Positions 8,232 to 17,377 of a stretch of DNA of 64,000 nucleotides are shown piece after piece (positions within the stretch are counted from its first letter, which is position 1; each line of letters starts with the position of its first letter). The notes beneath the pieces are model-generated. The model saw only the letters and a list, made by a program, of their open reading frames with translations, had not been told where the DNA came from and searched no databases. Source of the DNA: Sinorhizobium mexicanum (lineage in GTDB: Bacteria > Pseudomonadota > Alphaproteobacteria > Rhizobiales > Rhizobiaceae). Made by a program: the position numbers and the translations under genes. The stretch spans positions 1,823,501-1,887,500 of the forward strand of contig NZ_CP041238.1 in the NCBI RefSeq assembly GCF_013488225.1. The letters are read 5' to 3'.

Positions 8232-9662
8232 ATGAACAGAAATGACTACCGGAAGCGGGACGCGCTCGACCTGGCGAAAATGCTGCACAGCAAGGAGCTC
8301 ACGCCACTGGAGCTCATGGAATGCGCGATCGAACAGGCTGAAGACCTCAATCCCAAGATTAACGCGCTCTGCCACACCGAGTACGACCACGGGCGTGAAA
8401 TCGCACGGGAAGCGACGCTCAAGGGGCGGTTCGGTGCGCTTCCGTTTCTGCTGAAGGATTCGGGTCTTGCCTATCCGCCGCTCGCGAACTCCCTCGGCTC
8501 ACGCCTTTTCTCGGGCTTGAAGATCAATTTCAATTCGACTTTGACTGACCGTTTCCTTGGCGATGGCATGCTTCCGTTCGGAAGGACAACGGTGCCGGAA
8601 TTCAGCATGGCACCCACCACCGAAGCGGTTGCCAATGGCGGTCCCACGCGAAACCCGTGGGACCGGACGCGCTCTCCGGGGGGCTCAAGCGGAGGTGCGG
8701 CGGCGGCTGTCGCCGCCGGAATCATTCCTTTAGCCCACGGCAGTGACGGTGGCGGTTCAATCCGGATACCCGCGTCGTGCTGTGGCATCTTTGGCCTGAA
8801 GCCTTCCCGCGGTCTGATTCCTGCCGGTCCGGCGCGGGGCGAGGGGTGGGGCGGTCTAGCGACTGACGGCGTCCTCTCGCGATCCGTCCGTGACACTGCC
8901 GCGGCGCTTGACGGGATCGCCGGAATGGAAGTCGGCGCGCCGTATGCAGCGCCAGCACAGGACAGACCCTACTCGTTCGTGATGAACGAGGCGTTCGACA
9001 AGCCGCGCCGGATAGCGATGTGGTCCAAGGGATTCGAGGACATCGCGATCGACCCCGAATGCCTGGCCGCTCTGGCGACCGCGAAGAGCCTGCTGGAAAA
9101 GCTCGGACACGAAGTGGTGGATGCGCCGCTGCCACCCGTCCAGTTCTCGAAGTTCGTCGAGGCACAGGTCAACATAATGGCCGCCAACGTGACAGTGACG
9201 GTAAACGGCAAGGTGCGAAACAATCCGGACTCAGGCTGGGAGCAGATGCTGGAGCCTGCGATCCTGGATGCCTATAGTCGGGGCAAGTCTCTGAGCGCTG
9301 AAGCCTATGCATTGGCAATCACGCGGTTTCACACCATCGGTCGGCAGCTCGAAACGTACATTCAGGAGTACGACTTCATTCTGACGCCGACACTCATGGA
9401 ACCTCCTGCCAAGCTTGGGGCGATTTCGACGAATGACGATTTCATGGGGTTCAGAACGAAAGTGAGCCGCTACGCCACGTTCCTGGCGATCATAAACGCA
9501 TCGGGGCAACCTGCCGCCAGCCTGCCTCTTCACTGGTCTGCTTCGGGCCTTCCGATCGGAGTGCAACTTATCGCCCCGTTCGGGGGCGAGGCCGATCTTC
9601 TGAGAATGTCGGCCCGCATAGAGGAGGCCCAGCCATGGTTCGATAAGGTTCCCCAGCTATGA
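8232..9662 (+). CDS. Amidase-signature family hydrolase
   Basis: The 476-residue enzyme has the full Ser-cisSer-Lys triad of the amidase signature: Lys75 in LPFLLKDSG, the cis-Ser in PGGSSGGAAAAVAAG (residues 149-163) and the nucleophile Ser176 in HGSDGGGSIRIPAS. SLGSRLFSG after the lysine is reminiscent of the 6-aminohexanoate-cyclic-dimer hydrolase branch. The start ATG is 28 bases after the ligase stop. With the ligase it would free a carboxylic acid from an amide and activate it. No signal peptide is visible, so it should be cytosolic. Confidence 0.92.
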   Translation: MNRNDYRKRDALDLAKMLHSKELTPLELMECAIEQAEDLNPKINALCHTEYDHGREIAREATLKGRFGALPFLLKDSGLAYPPLANSLGSRLFSGLKINFNSTLTDRFLGDGMLPFGRTTVPEFSMAPTTEAVANGGPTRNPWDRTRSPGGSSGGAAAAVAAGIIPLAHGSDGGGSIRIPASCCGIFGLKPSRGLIPAGPARGEGWGGLATDGVLSRSVRDTAAALDGIAGMEVGAPYAAPAQDRPYSFVMNEAFDKPRRIAMWSKGFEDIAIDPECLAALATAKSLLEKLGHEVVDAPLPPVQFSKFVEAQVNIMAANVTVTVNGKVRNNPDSGWEQMLEPAILDAYSRGKSLSAEAYALAITRFHTIGRQLETYIQEYDFILTPTLMEPPAKLGAISTNDDFMGFRTKVSRYATFLAIINASGQPAASLPLHWSASGLPIGVQLIAPFGGEADLLRMSARIEEAQPWFDKVPQL

Positions 9663-9934
9663 CCCTGCGAGCGCTCTTTTCCCGGTTTTTCGAGAGGTAT
9701 CTCGCGGCTTTCGAGGGCGGAGAAACGAAGAAACATTTCACCGTCGCGCTGGGGGGAGGCTGCCTCATGGTCTGGCCGGACGGGTCTGACGCCGACAAGA
9801 AGTACGGCGAGCGCCGTCTACAAAGCGCGAGCGGCCGCCGCGATTCGTGGACAAGGTGACACTGTAAAATCTGGAACACGGTCGCCCTATAGTGGGATGA
9901 CATGCGACTTCTGCGCCGCGTCACGGCGCTCTTG
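9663..9934. other. Spacer after the amidase, no convincing gene
   Basis: About 270 bases between the amidase and the convergent CoA ligase. A 66-codon frame begins at an ATG overlapping the amidase stop, but it lacks a ribosome site and family features. I see no repeat other than the terminator that follows. Confidence 0.4.
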
Positions 9935-9968
9935 TTGCCAGAGGACACCGCATGATGTCCTCTGGCAA
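9935..9968. terminator. Strong bidirectional terminator hairpin
   Basis: A perfect 13-base inverted repeat, TTGCCAGAGGACA / TGTCCTCTGGCAA, with loop CCGCATGA, lies just before the stop of the leftward ligase and after the amidase operon. A short TTT run follows on the plus strand. It should end transcripts from both directions. Confidence 0.75.
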
Positions 9969-9974
9969 TTTCGT

Positions 9975-11501
9975 TTATGCAGGCTGCGCGGCCGCCGCTT
10001 CGTCCCAGATCGCCCGAAGGGCCTTCTTGTCGATCTTTCCGGTCTTGCCAAGCGGGAGCTTCGCTTCGAAGTAGACTGTCGCGGGGAGCTTGAACTTGGC
10101 AAGTGACTGCGAAGCGAACGTGATCAGTTCCTCGCCTGTCAGCGGGGAGTCATCCTTCTTGACGACATAGGCGACCGGTACTTCCGCAAAGATCCGGTCC
10201 GGCACGCCGACAACCGCGGCGCTCAGAACATCTGGATGCTTCAAGAGGACGTTCTCGATCTCGACGGGCGCGACATTCGCGCCGCCGCGCCGGATAAGGT
10301 CCTTGATCCGACCCGTGATATACACGTAGCCCTGTTCGTCTTCGTAGCCGATATCACCGGTCTTGAACCAGCCGTCCGCATACGACGCCGCCGTAAGTTC
10401 AGGGTCTTTGTGATAGCGCTTTACCATCGAAGGCGCTTTCAGGAGGAGTTCTCCGTGGGTTCCCTTGGGGCAATCGCGACCGTTTTCGTCAAGCACCCTG
10501 ACCGCTGCGCCGGGGGCGAGTTTGCCAACCGAACCACCCGGCGGCTCGACCGGATCGTCGGAGCGACGGCCAAACACCGGGTAGCATTCCGTCATGCCGA
10601 AATAGTTCTGGAGGTCCTTGCCGAAACGGTCCTTGAACCGCTTGCGAAGTTCATCGAGTAGGGGCGAGCCGGAGCAGATTAGCGCGCGCATCTGGGAGAG
10701 GTCGTATCTGGCATTCTGCTGTTCGGCATACTCGAGCATCATCGAGAACATCGTCGGCACGCCGTGGAATAGCGTAGCTTTGTGTTTGATCAGTGCGTCA
10801 AGGATTTCGGCCGGGTGGAAGCGGCGGTTCACGACGACCTTAGCACCAGCTAGAAGCGATACCATCGAGATCGTGGAAAGACCGAGAAGGAACCCGAGCG
10901 GCGCTCCGAGGACGGTCGTATCCTCGGGGGAAAGGCCGAACATTTCCTTGAAGGACGCGGCGGCGTTCAGCTGGGCGCGGTTGCTAAGTGCTACCGCCTT
11001 CGGTTGACCAGTCGATCCCGAGGTGTAGGCGATCAGCAAATCCTCGTCAATGTCGATGTCGACCTGCCCGGCGGACGAATCGACGCCCGACAGGTCCGCG
11101 AGGTCCTCGATTCGATGGCTCGTTCCTTCCGGCAGATTGAGTGCCTTGAGGTCCGCGACGTGCTCGTCGTGGAAGAGCAGCTTCGCCTCGCTGTGGTCAA
11201 GGATGTACTCGACCTCGGCCGTCGTCAGGTTAAAGTTTAGCGGTACGAATATACCGCCCAGTTTGGCGGTGGCGAAGTAGCAGAAAAGGAACTCGGGGCG
11301 GTTCTGGCTGAAGACAGCGACCGCGTCGCCCTTGGAGATGCCGAGAACTGCGAGTTTATCTGCGACGCCGTCGATGCGCTTCACGAGTTCGTCGTAGGTG
11401 TACTCGCGGCCGTTGAAGATGAGCGCCACCTTGTCGGGTTGCCTCTTACTGACTTCTCGAAGTGCCTGATAAATTGTGCTGTTGGTTGTCGGCGCGGACA
11501 T
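9975..11501 (-). CDS. AMP-forming acyl-CoA synthetase (copy 2)
   Basis: I place the start at the ATG at 11499-11501 (MSAPTTNSTIYQALREV), preceded by AAAGGGAACC; the frame stays open 80 codons further but that stretch is unrelated to the family. The 508-residue product carries the same ANL motifs as copy 1: AYTSGSTGQPKAV, YFGMTECYPVFGR, FKTGDIGYED, GRIKDLIRRGGANVAP and PLGKTGKIDKKAL with the catalytic lysine. It is convergent with the amidase operon and divergent from the MaoC-like gene at 11800, sharing an operator-bearing spacer with it. Two ligases in one cluster suggest two acid intermediates or overlapping substrate ranges. Confidence 0.92.
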   Translation of the reverse strand: MSAPTTNSTIYQALREVSKRQPDKVALIFNGREYTYDELVKRIDGVADKLAVLGISKGDAVAVFSQNRPEFLFCYFATAKLGGIFVPLNFNLTTAEVEYILDHSEAKLLFHDEHVADLKALNLPEGTSHRIEDLADLSGVDSSAGQVDIDIDEDLLIAYTSGSTGQPKAVALSNRAQLNAAASFKEMFGLSPEDTTVLGAPLGFLLGLSTISMVSLLAGAKVVVNRRFHPAEILDALIKHKATLFHGVPTMFSMMLEYAEQQNARYDLSQMRALICSGSPLLDELRKRFKDRFGKDLQNYFGMTECYPVFGRRSDDPVEPPGGSVGKLAPGAAVRVLDENGRDCPKGTHGELLLKAPSMVKRYHKDPELTAASYADGWFKTGDIGYEDEQGYVYITGRIKDLIRRGGANVAPVEIENVLLKHPDVLSAAVVGVPDRIFAEVPVAYVVKKDDSPLTGEELITFASQSLAKFKLPATVYFEAKLPLGKTGKIDKKALRAIWDEAAAAQPA

Positions 11502-11542
11502 GCCGTGGTTCCCTTTTTGCATCGTGGTAGGCCTGAAGGACT

Positions 11543-11695
11543 GTACCGAGTGGTTCTTTTTAGGTACGCATAAGTATAATAACAATGCGAGTCGCCGAGC
11601 AAGGGGAAACGGTTCGACAAGTCCAATCCAGCGGTAATGGCGGACGAAGCTTATTGACCGCATACTGTAGGGCACATTATTGTACTTAGTCGTAC
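11543..11695. promoter_or_regulatory. Divergent promoter region with two exact operator copies
   Basis: Exact RTAC-N6-GTAY sites are GTAC-GCATAA-GTAT at 11564-11577 and GTAC-TTAGTC-GTAC at 11682-11695. Near copies are GTAC-CGAGTG-GTTC at 11543-11556 and ATAC-TGTAGG-GCAC at 11662-11675. They lie between the leftward ligase and the rightward MaoC-like gene, so both could be controlled by one repressor. Confidence 0.5.
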
Positions 11696-11799
11696 CAATA
11701 GGTCGTGGCACTAACATAGGGTCGTCTGCCTGCGCGCTCATGCGTTCCGATCAAACCAGTGCCTCCTTCGAAACACTCATCAGCAAACGGACATCCGCC

Positions 11800-12228
11800 A
11801 TGAAGACCGGAGAAACCTTCAAGACCGAAACGCTTGAGGTGTCGAGCAAGGACATCATTGATTTTGCCGCTCTCTGGGACCCGCAGCCCTTCCATCTCTC
11901 GGCAGAAGCCGGGAAGGGGACTCAGTTCGGGGGATTGATCGGCAGTGGCCTGCAATCGCTCTGCTCGATGGTCAAGCTCGGAGTGGAATCGGGTTTTCTC
12001 ACGAAGAACGGCATCGCCGGGCTCTCGGTCGAGAACCTGCGCTTCCGGGCTCCGCTTAGGCCGGAGATGGTCGTGTATGCCGAATTCGAGGTGAAGAACG
12101 CCCGTCCGTCGAGCAAGGACCCTCAACGCATCATCGCGACCCTGGCCGCAACCTTGAAGGATGTTGCCGGGCCGACGATCATAACGGCCGATCTGGTGAA
12201 CCTGTACCACAACACAGAGGGAGTGTAG
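11800..12228 (+). CDS. MaoC-like hotdog-fold dehydratase
   Basis: I choose the ATG at 11800 (MKTGETFKTETLEV), giving 142 residues, because the family usually starts a few residues before the FxxxxxVx segment; no good ribosome site is seen, and an in-frame ATG at 11740 would add 20 residues. Visible MaoC features are SSKDIIDFAALWDPQPFHLSAEAG (Asp/His region) and GLIGSGLQSLCSMVKL. A C-terminal LVNLYHN replaces the second half seen in longer relatives. It would hydrate or dehydrate a CoA thioester made by the neighbouring ligase, and is only a distant paralogue of the MaoC protein at 2284-2772. Confidence 0.8.
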   Translation: MKTGETFKTETLEVSSKDIIDFAALWDPQPFHLSAEAGKGTQFGGLIGSGLQSLCSMVKLGVESGFLTKNGIAGLSVENLRFRAPLRPEMVVYAEFEVKNARPSSKDPQRIIATLAATLKDVAGPTIITADLVNLYHNTEGV

Positions 12229-12618
12229 CGGTTATCCGTCACCGGCCGATCACGAAAAAATTGGATGACGAGGAAAACCGCGCCGGAACTCCGTGGGTGA
12301 ACCTTCTGGATGACCGCGGGAAGTGCAAGTAGCCGGAACCGCGGAGTTGGACGGCTTGAAGCGGGATCTCAAGGCAGGCCCATCAAGCCGCTCGTCGATT
12401 GGGCAAGACGCCTGTGCAGCAGGCCTCAGGCCGATGATGCCCGACATGATGCCTCACGTTAAGCGGACCAGCGACACGAAGTCTTCTATAACACCCGGCA
12501 CGGCCGCGAAGGGTGGACCCTCTCGTCGGCGACTGCCCAGATCATAGCCCCCGCTGTCGAAGGACATGTGAAGGTGAAAGGAGGGAAAACGGCTGCGATG
12601 GGCAGCACTAAGACATCT
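12229..12618. other. 390-base spacer without a recognisable gene
   Basis: Short open frames exist on both strands but none has a ribosome site together with family similarity. One plus-strand frame around 12470-12640 reads protein-like (…GREGWTLSSATAQII…) yet has no start codon; it could be the tail of a lost gene, which I cannot prove. Confidence 0.3.
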
Positions 12619-13407
12619 TTATTTAAACAGGGGTTCGCGCTTCTCTAAGAATGCGCGCGCTCCCTCCCGTAGGTCTGATCCCGCGAAGAGTTCGGAATAC
12701 GTCGGTCTAAGGCGCTCGCAAAGCGACGAGGATGGCTCTATTAGGGAGTTGACGATGCTCTTTATGGCTTTCAACGATGCGGGCGAACGGCTGGCAAGTG
12801 TCTCAGCATAAGCCCTTACGCCGGATGCAAGTTCTCCGGGCGGGAATACCTGATCCACAAGGCCCCATGCCATGGCTTCGTCCACTCCGACGGTTCTAGC
12901 CGAGAAGAGCAGGTCTTTAGCACGAACAGGTCCGATCTTTTCGATGAGGCGGGCGGAGTCCTCCGCTCCATAGGCTATCCCCAACTTGGACGCCGTGATG
13001 GAGATCATCGCAGTTGAATCGGAGAACCTGAAATCAGCCGACAGCGCCAAGCCGAGACCACCCCCGAAACACGCACCCCGAACTTCGGCTATGACGGGGC
13101 AGGGAATACGACGGAGCGCGTCCTCCACATCCCGGTATCTTCCGTTGTATCGGTCAGCGGAAGCTTGGGAGCGGTAAGTGTCCGCGAACTCGGTTATGTC
13201 GGCCCCGGCGCAGAAATGCTTCCCCGCGCCGGAAAGCACCACAACCCTGGTCCCGTCGCTCTTCGAGATGAAGTCACAGGCGTCTAGCAGCGCGCTCCAC
13301 ATGGCTGCGTTGATGGCGTTACGTTTGTCTTGCCGATTGATCAAGACCTTCGCGACGCGTCCGGACTCCACCAGAATGGCTCCATCCGCAAAACTTGTCG
13401 TTTCCAT
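12619..13407 (-). CDS. Enoyl-CoA hydratase/isomerase (crotonase) family protein
   Basis: This 262-residue crotonase-fold protein shows both oxyanion-hole segments: AGKHFCAGADITEF (residues about 61-74) and IAEVRGACFGGGLGLALSADFRF (about 105-127). In true hydratases two glutamates do catalysis; here the segment after the second oxyanion loop reads ITASKLGIAYGAEDSARL, so the glutamate positions are not obviously conserved and an isomerase, hydrolase or lyase role is possible. The gene stands alone on the minus strand, divergent from the ABC importer operon. It fits beta-oxidation-like processing of the CoA esters made in this cluster. Confidence 0.85.
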   Translation of the reverse strand: METTSFADGAILVESGRVAKVLINRQDKRNAINAAMWSALLDACDFISKSDGTRVVVLSGAGKHFCAGADITEFADTYRSQASADRYNGRYRDVEDALRRIPCPVIAEVRGACFGGGLGLALSADFRFSDSTAMISITASKLGIAYGAEDSARLIEKIGPVRAKDLLFSARTVGVDEAMAWGLVDQVFPPGELASGVRAYAETLASRSPASLKAIKSIVNSLIEPSSSLCERLRPTYSELFAGSDLREGARAFLEKREPLFK

Positions 13408-13682
13408 GTCGAGTCCCTGTCTTATCCGTAGGATTGCGCTTGACCCGTTGATTCACGCCCCGCAAATCCAGCAAAGCGGGTGTCGTTCCCGATCCCGTCG
13501 GGTCTAACGACGGACCATTACCTACTGAGCACTACGCGGACTGACAAGTCTCCCCAGCGTACCGCACGGTCGGAAGGTCGTGGCCCGCAACAACCGCGCT
13601 GCCACAGGCTCGCGAGTGATATCCTCATTCGAACTAAAACATACCAAAAAGACAGTTGCAAGAACTAATCAGTAGTGGCAAC

Positions 13683-13696
13683 ATACTCATGGGTAG
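13683..13696. promoter_or_regulatory. Near-exact operator copy in front of the ABC importer
   Basis: ATAC-TCATGG-GTAG matches seven of eight fixed positions of the cluster motif and nearly repeats the site at 3904. It overlaps the region just upstream of the ribosome site of the ATPase gene (ATG 13706), a position where a bound repressor would block transcript elongation or initiation. Confidence 0.4.
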
Positions 13697-13705
13697 GAGA
13701 AACCA

Positions 13706-14872
13706 ATGAGCGTGCATGCCACTTTAGCAGCCAGTCACCCTCAAACGCGAAACACGTCCACGGACGCGTTGGATAAGACACCCGACCCCGATGGGTATGT
13801 CGTTTTCGACCGCGTCCAGAAAAGCTACGACGGTGTTTCCCTCGTCATTAAGGACCTCAATCTCTCCGTTTCGAAGGGCGAGTTCCTCACGATGCTCGGC
13901 CCCTCCGGGTCCGGCAAGACGACCTGCCTCATGATGCTGGCAGGTTTCGAGATCGCCACGCATGGCGAAATCCGCCTCTCGGGCCGGGACATCAACCTCG
14001 TGCCGCCTCACAAGCGCGGGATCGGCATGGTGTTCCAGAGTTACGCGCTTTTTCCCCACATGACGGTCGCGGAAAACCTGTCCTTTCCATTGGAGGTGAG
14101 GGGGATCGCTAAATCGCAACGCGAGGCCCAGGTAAAGCGGGCGCTGGACATGGTAAAGATGGGGTCGTTCGCCGACCGCCGCCCGGCACAGCTATCCGGC
14201 GGTCAGCAGCAGCGCATCGCATTGGCCCGTGCCCTCGTTTTCGACCCAGCGCTCGTTCTAATGGACGAACCGCTCGGCGCGCTGGACAAACACTTGCGCG
14301 AACACATGCAGCTGGAAATCAAAAGCCTTCACGAGCGGATCGGCATAACGGTCGTCTACGTCACCCACGACCAGGGTGAAGCCCTGACCATGTCGGACCG
14401 CATCGCCGTCTTCAACGACGGGAAAATCCAGCAGCTGGCCCCGCCCTCCGAGGTGTACGAGAAGCCGCAAAACAGCTTCGTCGCCCAGTTCATCGGAGCA
14501 AACAACAGCTTACGCGGCGTCGTGGAGCAAATCGCGAACGGGCGCGCCAACGTCCGACTCTCCAGCGGTGAACTTATCGACGCGACCGCTGTCGGCGTGA
14601 GCGAGAAAGGGCAGCCAACCTCGGTCTCGATCCGTCCGGAACGGGTCGAATTCAAACCCGACCTCATACCTCAAGGGGCCAATAGCATCGACGCGGAGGT
14701 CATCACGACCGTCTACATGGGTGACATCCTTCACTGCCGCCTGCGGGCGGCGGGCAGCGACAACTTCGTGGTGAAGATGCGCAACACGCTTGGTCAGGCC
14801 AGGTTGTCTCCCGGCGACCGCATCAAGATCGGATGGCATCCCGAGGACGCGCACGCGCTCGATCCCGCATAA
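13706..14872 (+). CDS. ABC transporter ATP-binding protein, spermidine/putrescine type
   Basis: The 388-residue ATPase has Walker [10 protein letters not shown] near residue 69, the Q-loop FQSYALFPHMTV, signature LSGGQQQRIALARAL, Walker B VLMDEPLGALD and the switch histidine in VTHDQGEA. The last ~110 residues form a TOBE regulatory domain (SIRPERVEF, HPEDAHAL), as in PotA. AGGAG precedes the ATG. It begins a four-gene operon ATPase - binding protein - permease - permease that imports a small organic cation or amide-like compound; polyamine is the family default, but the catabolic context suggests the pathway substrate. Confidence 0.93.
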   Translation: MSVHATLAASHPQTRNTSTDALDKTPDPDGYVVFDRVQKSYDGVSLVIKDLNLSVSKGEFLTMLGPSGSGKTTCLMMLAGFEIATHGEIRLSGRDINLVPPHKRGIGMVFQSYALFPHMTVAENLSFPLEVRGIAKSQREAQVKRALDMVKMGSFADRRPAQLSGGQQQRIALARALVFDPALVLMDEPLGALDKHLREHMQLEIKSLHERIGITVVYVTHDQGEALTMSDRIAVFNDGKIQQLAPPSEVYEKPQNSFVAQFIGANNSLRGVVEQIANGRANVRLSSGELIDATAVGVSEKGQPTSVSIRPERVEFKPDLIPQGANSIDAEVITTVYMGDILHCRLRAAGSDNFVVKMRNTLGQARLSPGDRIKIGWHPEDAHALDPA

Positions 14873-14961
14873 CGACCTGTTGGCTCGCCGACGGGAAAAA
14901 AGAGTGCCGCGAAGGCACCGACGACTGGGAACTATAACCTATCAAACTGGGAGAACTGCAC

Positions 14962-16032
14962 ATGAAGAAGTATCTTCTCGCGACCACGATGTTCATGGCG
15001 ATCGTGACCGGGGCAAAAGCCGACGTCGTTGTCATGTCGTGGGGCGGCGACTACGGTGCCGGACAGGTTGCCGCGTTCAATAAGCCTTTCACCGAGGCGA
15101 CCGGAATCAAGTCCAGCATGGTCGACTCCGACAATCCGACGGCGTTGATCAAGTCCATGGTGGAAGCCAACAACGTGACGGTCGATGTCGTCGAGGTCGA
15201 GTACCCGGACGCGATCCGCGGGTGCGACGAAGGACTGCTCGAACCGGTCGATCCGGCTATCCTCCCGGCGTCGGCGGATGGCGCGTCCGCGAAAGACGAT
15301 TTCATGGAAGGAGCCATCACCGAGTGCGGCGTGGCTACCGTTGTCTATTCGTGGGTGTTCGCGTACGACAACAAGAAGTTCCCGCAAGGCCCTGTTACGA
15401 TGGCGGATTTTTTCGACACGAAGAAGTTTCCCGGAAAGCGCGCCCTGCGCAAACAGCCTAAGTTCGCTCTTGAGATGGCGCTGATTGCCGACGGTGTTCC
15501 TGCCGCGGATGTCTACAAGGTTCTTGGCACGCCGGAGGGCATAGATCGTGCCTTTGCGAAGCTCGACAGCGTCAAAGGCGACCTCGTATGGTACCAGGCC
15601 AATGCCGAGGCCGCGCGCCTCCTCGCTGACGGCGAGGTGGCAATGTCCTCCGGTTCCGCGAACCGCTTCTTCAATGCTGCCGTGTCCGAAGGCAAACCGT
15701 TTACAACGGTCTGGGACGGCCAGATCTACGACTTCGCCATGTTCGTCATTCCCAAGGGCGCTCCTCACCTGGAAGACGCCAAGAAATATCTCGCGTTCGC
15801 GACAGATACGAAGCAACTGGCCGGGATGGCGACCGAACTACCCTTTGGTCCGGCGCGCAAGTCGGCCGTTCCGCTCGTCCACTTCTTCAAGGACGGGAAG
15901 ACTGACATTCGTCCGCACATGCCAACGAACCCGGACAACCTCAAAAACGCTCTGGCGGTGTCCTCCGACTTCTGGGCCGATCATGAGTCCGAGCTGACAG
16001 AACGCTTCAACACCTGGCTCACCTCCAACTGA
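14962..16032 (+). CDS. ABC transporter periplasmic substrate-binding protein, PotD-like
   Basis: The 356-residue protein starts with a Sec signal peptide (MKKYLLATTMFMAIVTGAKA, cleavage after AKA) and continues DVVVMSWGGDYGAGQ, typical of the PotD/Fe-type group. It lies 89 bases after the ATPase, and a GGAGAA ribosome site precedes the ATG. It captures the substrate in the periplasm and delivers it to the two permeases downstream. The binding residues cannot be assigned from sequence alone, so the ligand is unknown. Confidence 0.9.
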   Translation: MKKYLLATTMFMAIVTGAKADVVVMSWGGDYGAGQVAAFNKPFTEATGIKSSMVDSDNPTALIKSMVEANNVTVDVVEVEYPDAIRGCDEGLLEPVDPAILPASADGASAKDDFMEGAITECGVATVVYSWVFAYDNKKFPQGPVTMADFFDTKKFPGKRALRKQPKFALEMALIADGVPAADVYKVLGTPEGIDRAFAKLDSVKGDLVWYQANAEAARLLADGEVAMSSGSANRFFNAAVSEGKPFTTVWDGQIYDFAMFVIPKGAPHLEDAKKYLAFATDTKQLAGMATELPFGPARKSAVPLVHFFKDGKTDIRPHMPTNPDNLKNALAVSSDFWADHESELTERFNTWLTSN

Positions 16033-16041
16033 CCGTACGTC

Positions 16042-16066
16042 GGGGCGGGTCCGGAAGGGCCCGCCC
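16042..16066 (+). repeat. GC-rich hairpin between binding protein and permeases
   Basis: GGGCGGGTCC and GGCCCGCCC flank a short loop in the 61 bases between the binding-protein stop and the first permease start. No T-run follows. Such stems commonly protect or partly terminate mRNA so that more binding protein than permease is made; that role is inferred. Confidence 0.45.
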
Positions 16067-16093
16067 GTTCACTGTCGTAGGCGAGGAGGGGAC

Positions 16094-17338
16094 ATGAATA
16101 CGATCACTCAGTTAACCACGGCAGACGGCCGTCCGTTGACGCTGGCGCTTTCGACGGCGCGTCAGAAGGCTCGGCGGCGCGCCATGTTGCTCGTCGCGCC
16201 GCTTTTTCTCTTCATCGTTGTCACGTTCGTGGTGCCCATCGGACAGGTCCTCTTCCTTTCGGTCAACAACGACGGGTTTTCTCAGACCGCGCCCAAGCTC
16301 GGCGCGTGGTTCTTGGCCAATACCGATGGCACGGTCCCAGACGAAGCGGCTTACGCTGCGCTCGCGGCGGATCTCGACCAGATGCGGCGGGAGAAGACTG
16401 CTGGAGCAGCAGGGACGAGAATAAACGACGTTGTCCCAGGCTCCCGCTCACTCTTTACGTCTTCCGCGAGAGCGTCCCGCGACTTTAAGCCACCCTACAA
16501 GGAAGCCCTGATAGCGAAAGACGCGCGCTGGGCCGATCCTCGCGTATGGCACGCGATGCGAGCCGCCGCCAACCCGAACTCGCTGGACTACTACATCATC
16601 GCGGCTGATCGCCAGCGCGCCGAGGACGGCAGCATCCAGCAAGTTCCGCCAGAGCGCCGGCTTTATATCGGATTATTTGCCAGCACGTTCGCCCAGTCGG
16701 CGCTCATCACGTTTCTCTGTCTGATGCTGGCTTTTCCCATCGCGCATCTGATCGCACACGTGCGCCAGTCGACGGCAAACCTTTTGCTGATACTGGTCTT
16801 GCTGCCGTTCTGGACGTCGCTTCTGGTGCGGACTTCCAGCTGGATCGTGCTGCTCCAGCGGCAGGGAGTGGTCAATAACGTCCTTGTAGCCCTCGGGCTC
16901 GTCGACACGGATCGACGTCTCGAACTCATATACAACAATGTCGGCACGATTATCGTGATGACGCATGTATTGCTGCCCTTCATGATCCTCCCGATCTACT
17001 CCGTTATGCGCATGATCAATCCCGCGTATGTCCGGGCCGCCCGCAGTCTAGGTGCCACGAGCTGGACAGCGTTCCGTCGCATTTACGTGCCTCTTACGCT
17101 CCCGGGCGTCGCGGCCGGGTCACTGCTCGTGTTCATTCTGGCGGTCGGCTACTACATCACTCCGGCTCTGGTCGGCGGTGCGGACGGACAGCTCATTTCG
17201 AACATGATCCAGTACCACCTGAGCGCGTCGAACTGGTCGCTGGCCGCTGCGTTGGCTTTCATTTTGCTCGTCGGAGTTCTCGTTCTTTACTGGATTTACG
17301 ACCGCCTCGTCGGCGTCGAAAACCTCAAGCTGGGATAG
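16094..17338 (+). CDS. ABC transporter permease, PotB-like, with large periplasmic loop
   Basis: The 414-residue permease begins with one transmembrane helix (residues ~35-55), then a periplasmic insertion of about 130 residues before the remaining helices, and ends in the usual five-helix core with the EAA loop around ARSLGATSWTAFRRIYVPLTLPG. The long loop is the reason it exceeds the ~290 residues of PotB; related alphaproteobacterial permeases have it as well. GGAGGGG six bases before the ATG is a strong ribosome site. It pairs with the next permease to form the membrane channel. Confidence 0.9.
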   Translation: MNTITQLTTADGRPLTLALSTARQKARRRAMLLVAPLFLFIVVTFVVPIGQVLFLSVNNDGFSQTAPKLGAWFLANTDGTVPDEAAYAALAADLDQMRREKTAGAAGTRINDVVPGSRSLFTSSARASRDFKPPYKEALIAKDARWADPRVWHAMRAAANPNSLDYYIIAADRQRAEDGSIQQVPPERRLYIGLFASTFAQSALITFLCLMLAFPIAHLIAHVRQSTANLLLILVLLPFWTSLLVRTSSWIVLLQRQGVVNNVLVALGLVDTDRRLELIYNNVGTIIVMTHVLLPFMILPIYSVMRMINPAYVRAARSLGATSWTAFRRIYVPLTLPGVAAGSLLVFILAVGYYITPALVGGADGQLISNMIQYHLSASNWSLAAALAFILLVGVLVLYWIYDRLVGVENLKLG

Positions 17339-17377
17339 CACCCCCTCGTCGAAGCGGAACATCCACGGAGCAACAAG

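Noticed and set aside
9659..9859. 66-codon frame overlapping the amidase stop
   Set aside because: ATGA overlap is suggestive, but there is no ribosome site, no conservation that I recognise and the composition is that of non-coding GC-rich DNA.
14932..15816. A 294-codon antisense frame over the ABC binding-protein gene
   Set aside because: It overlaps the signal peptide and body of a clear binding protein and shows no domain.
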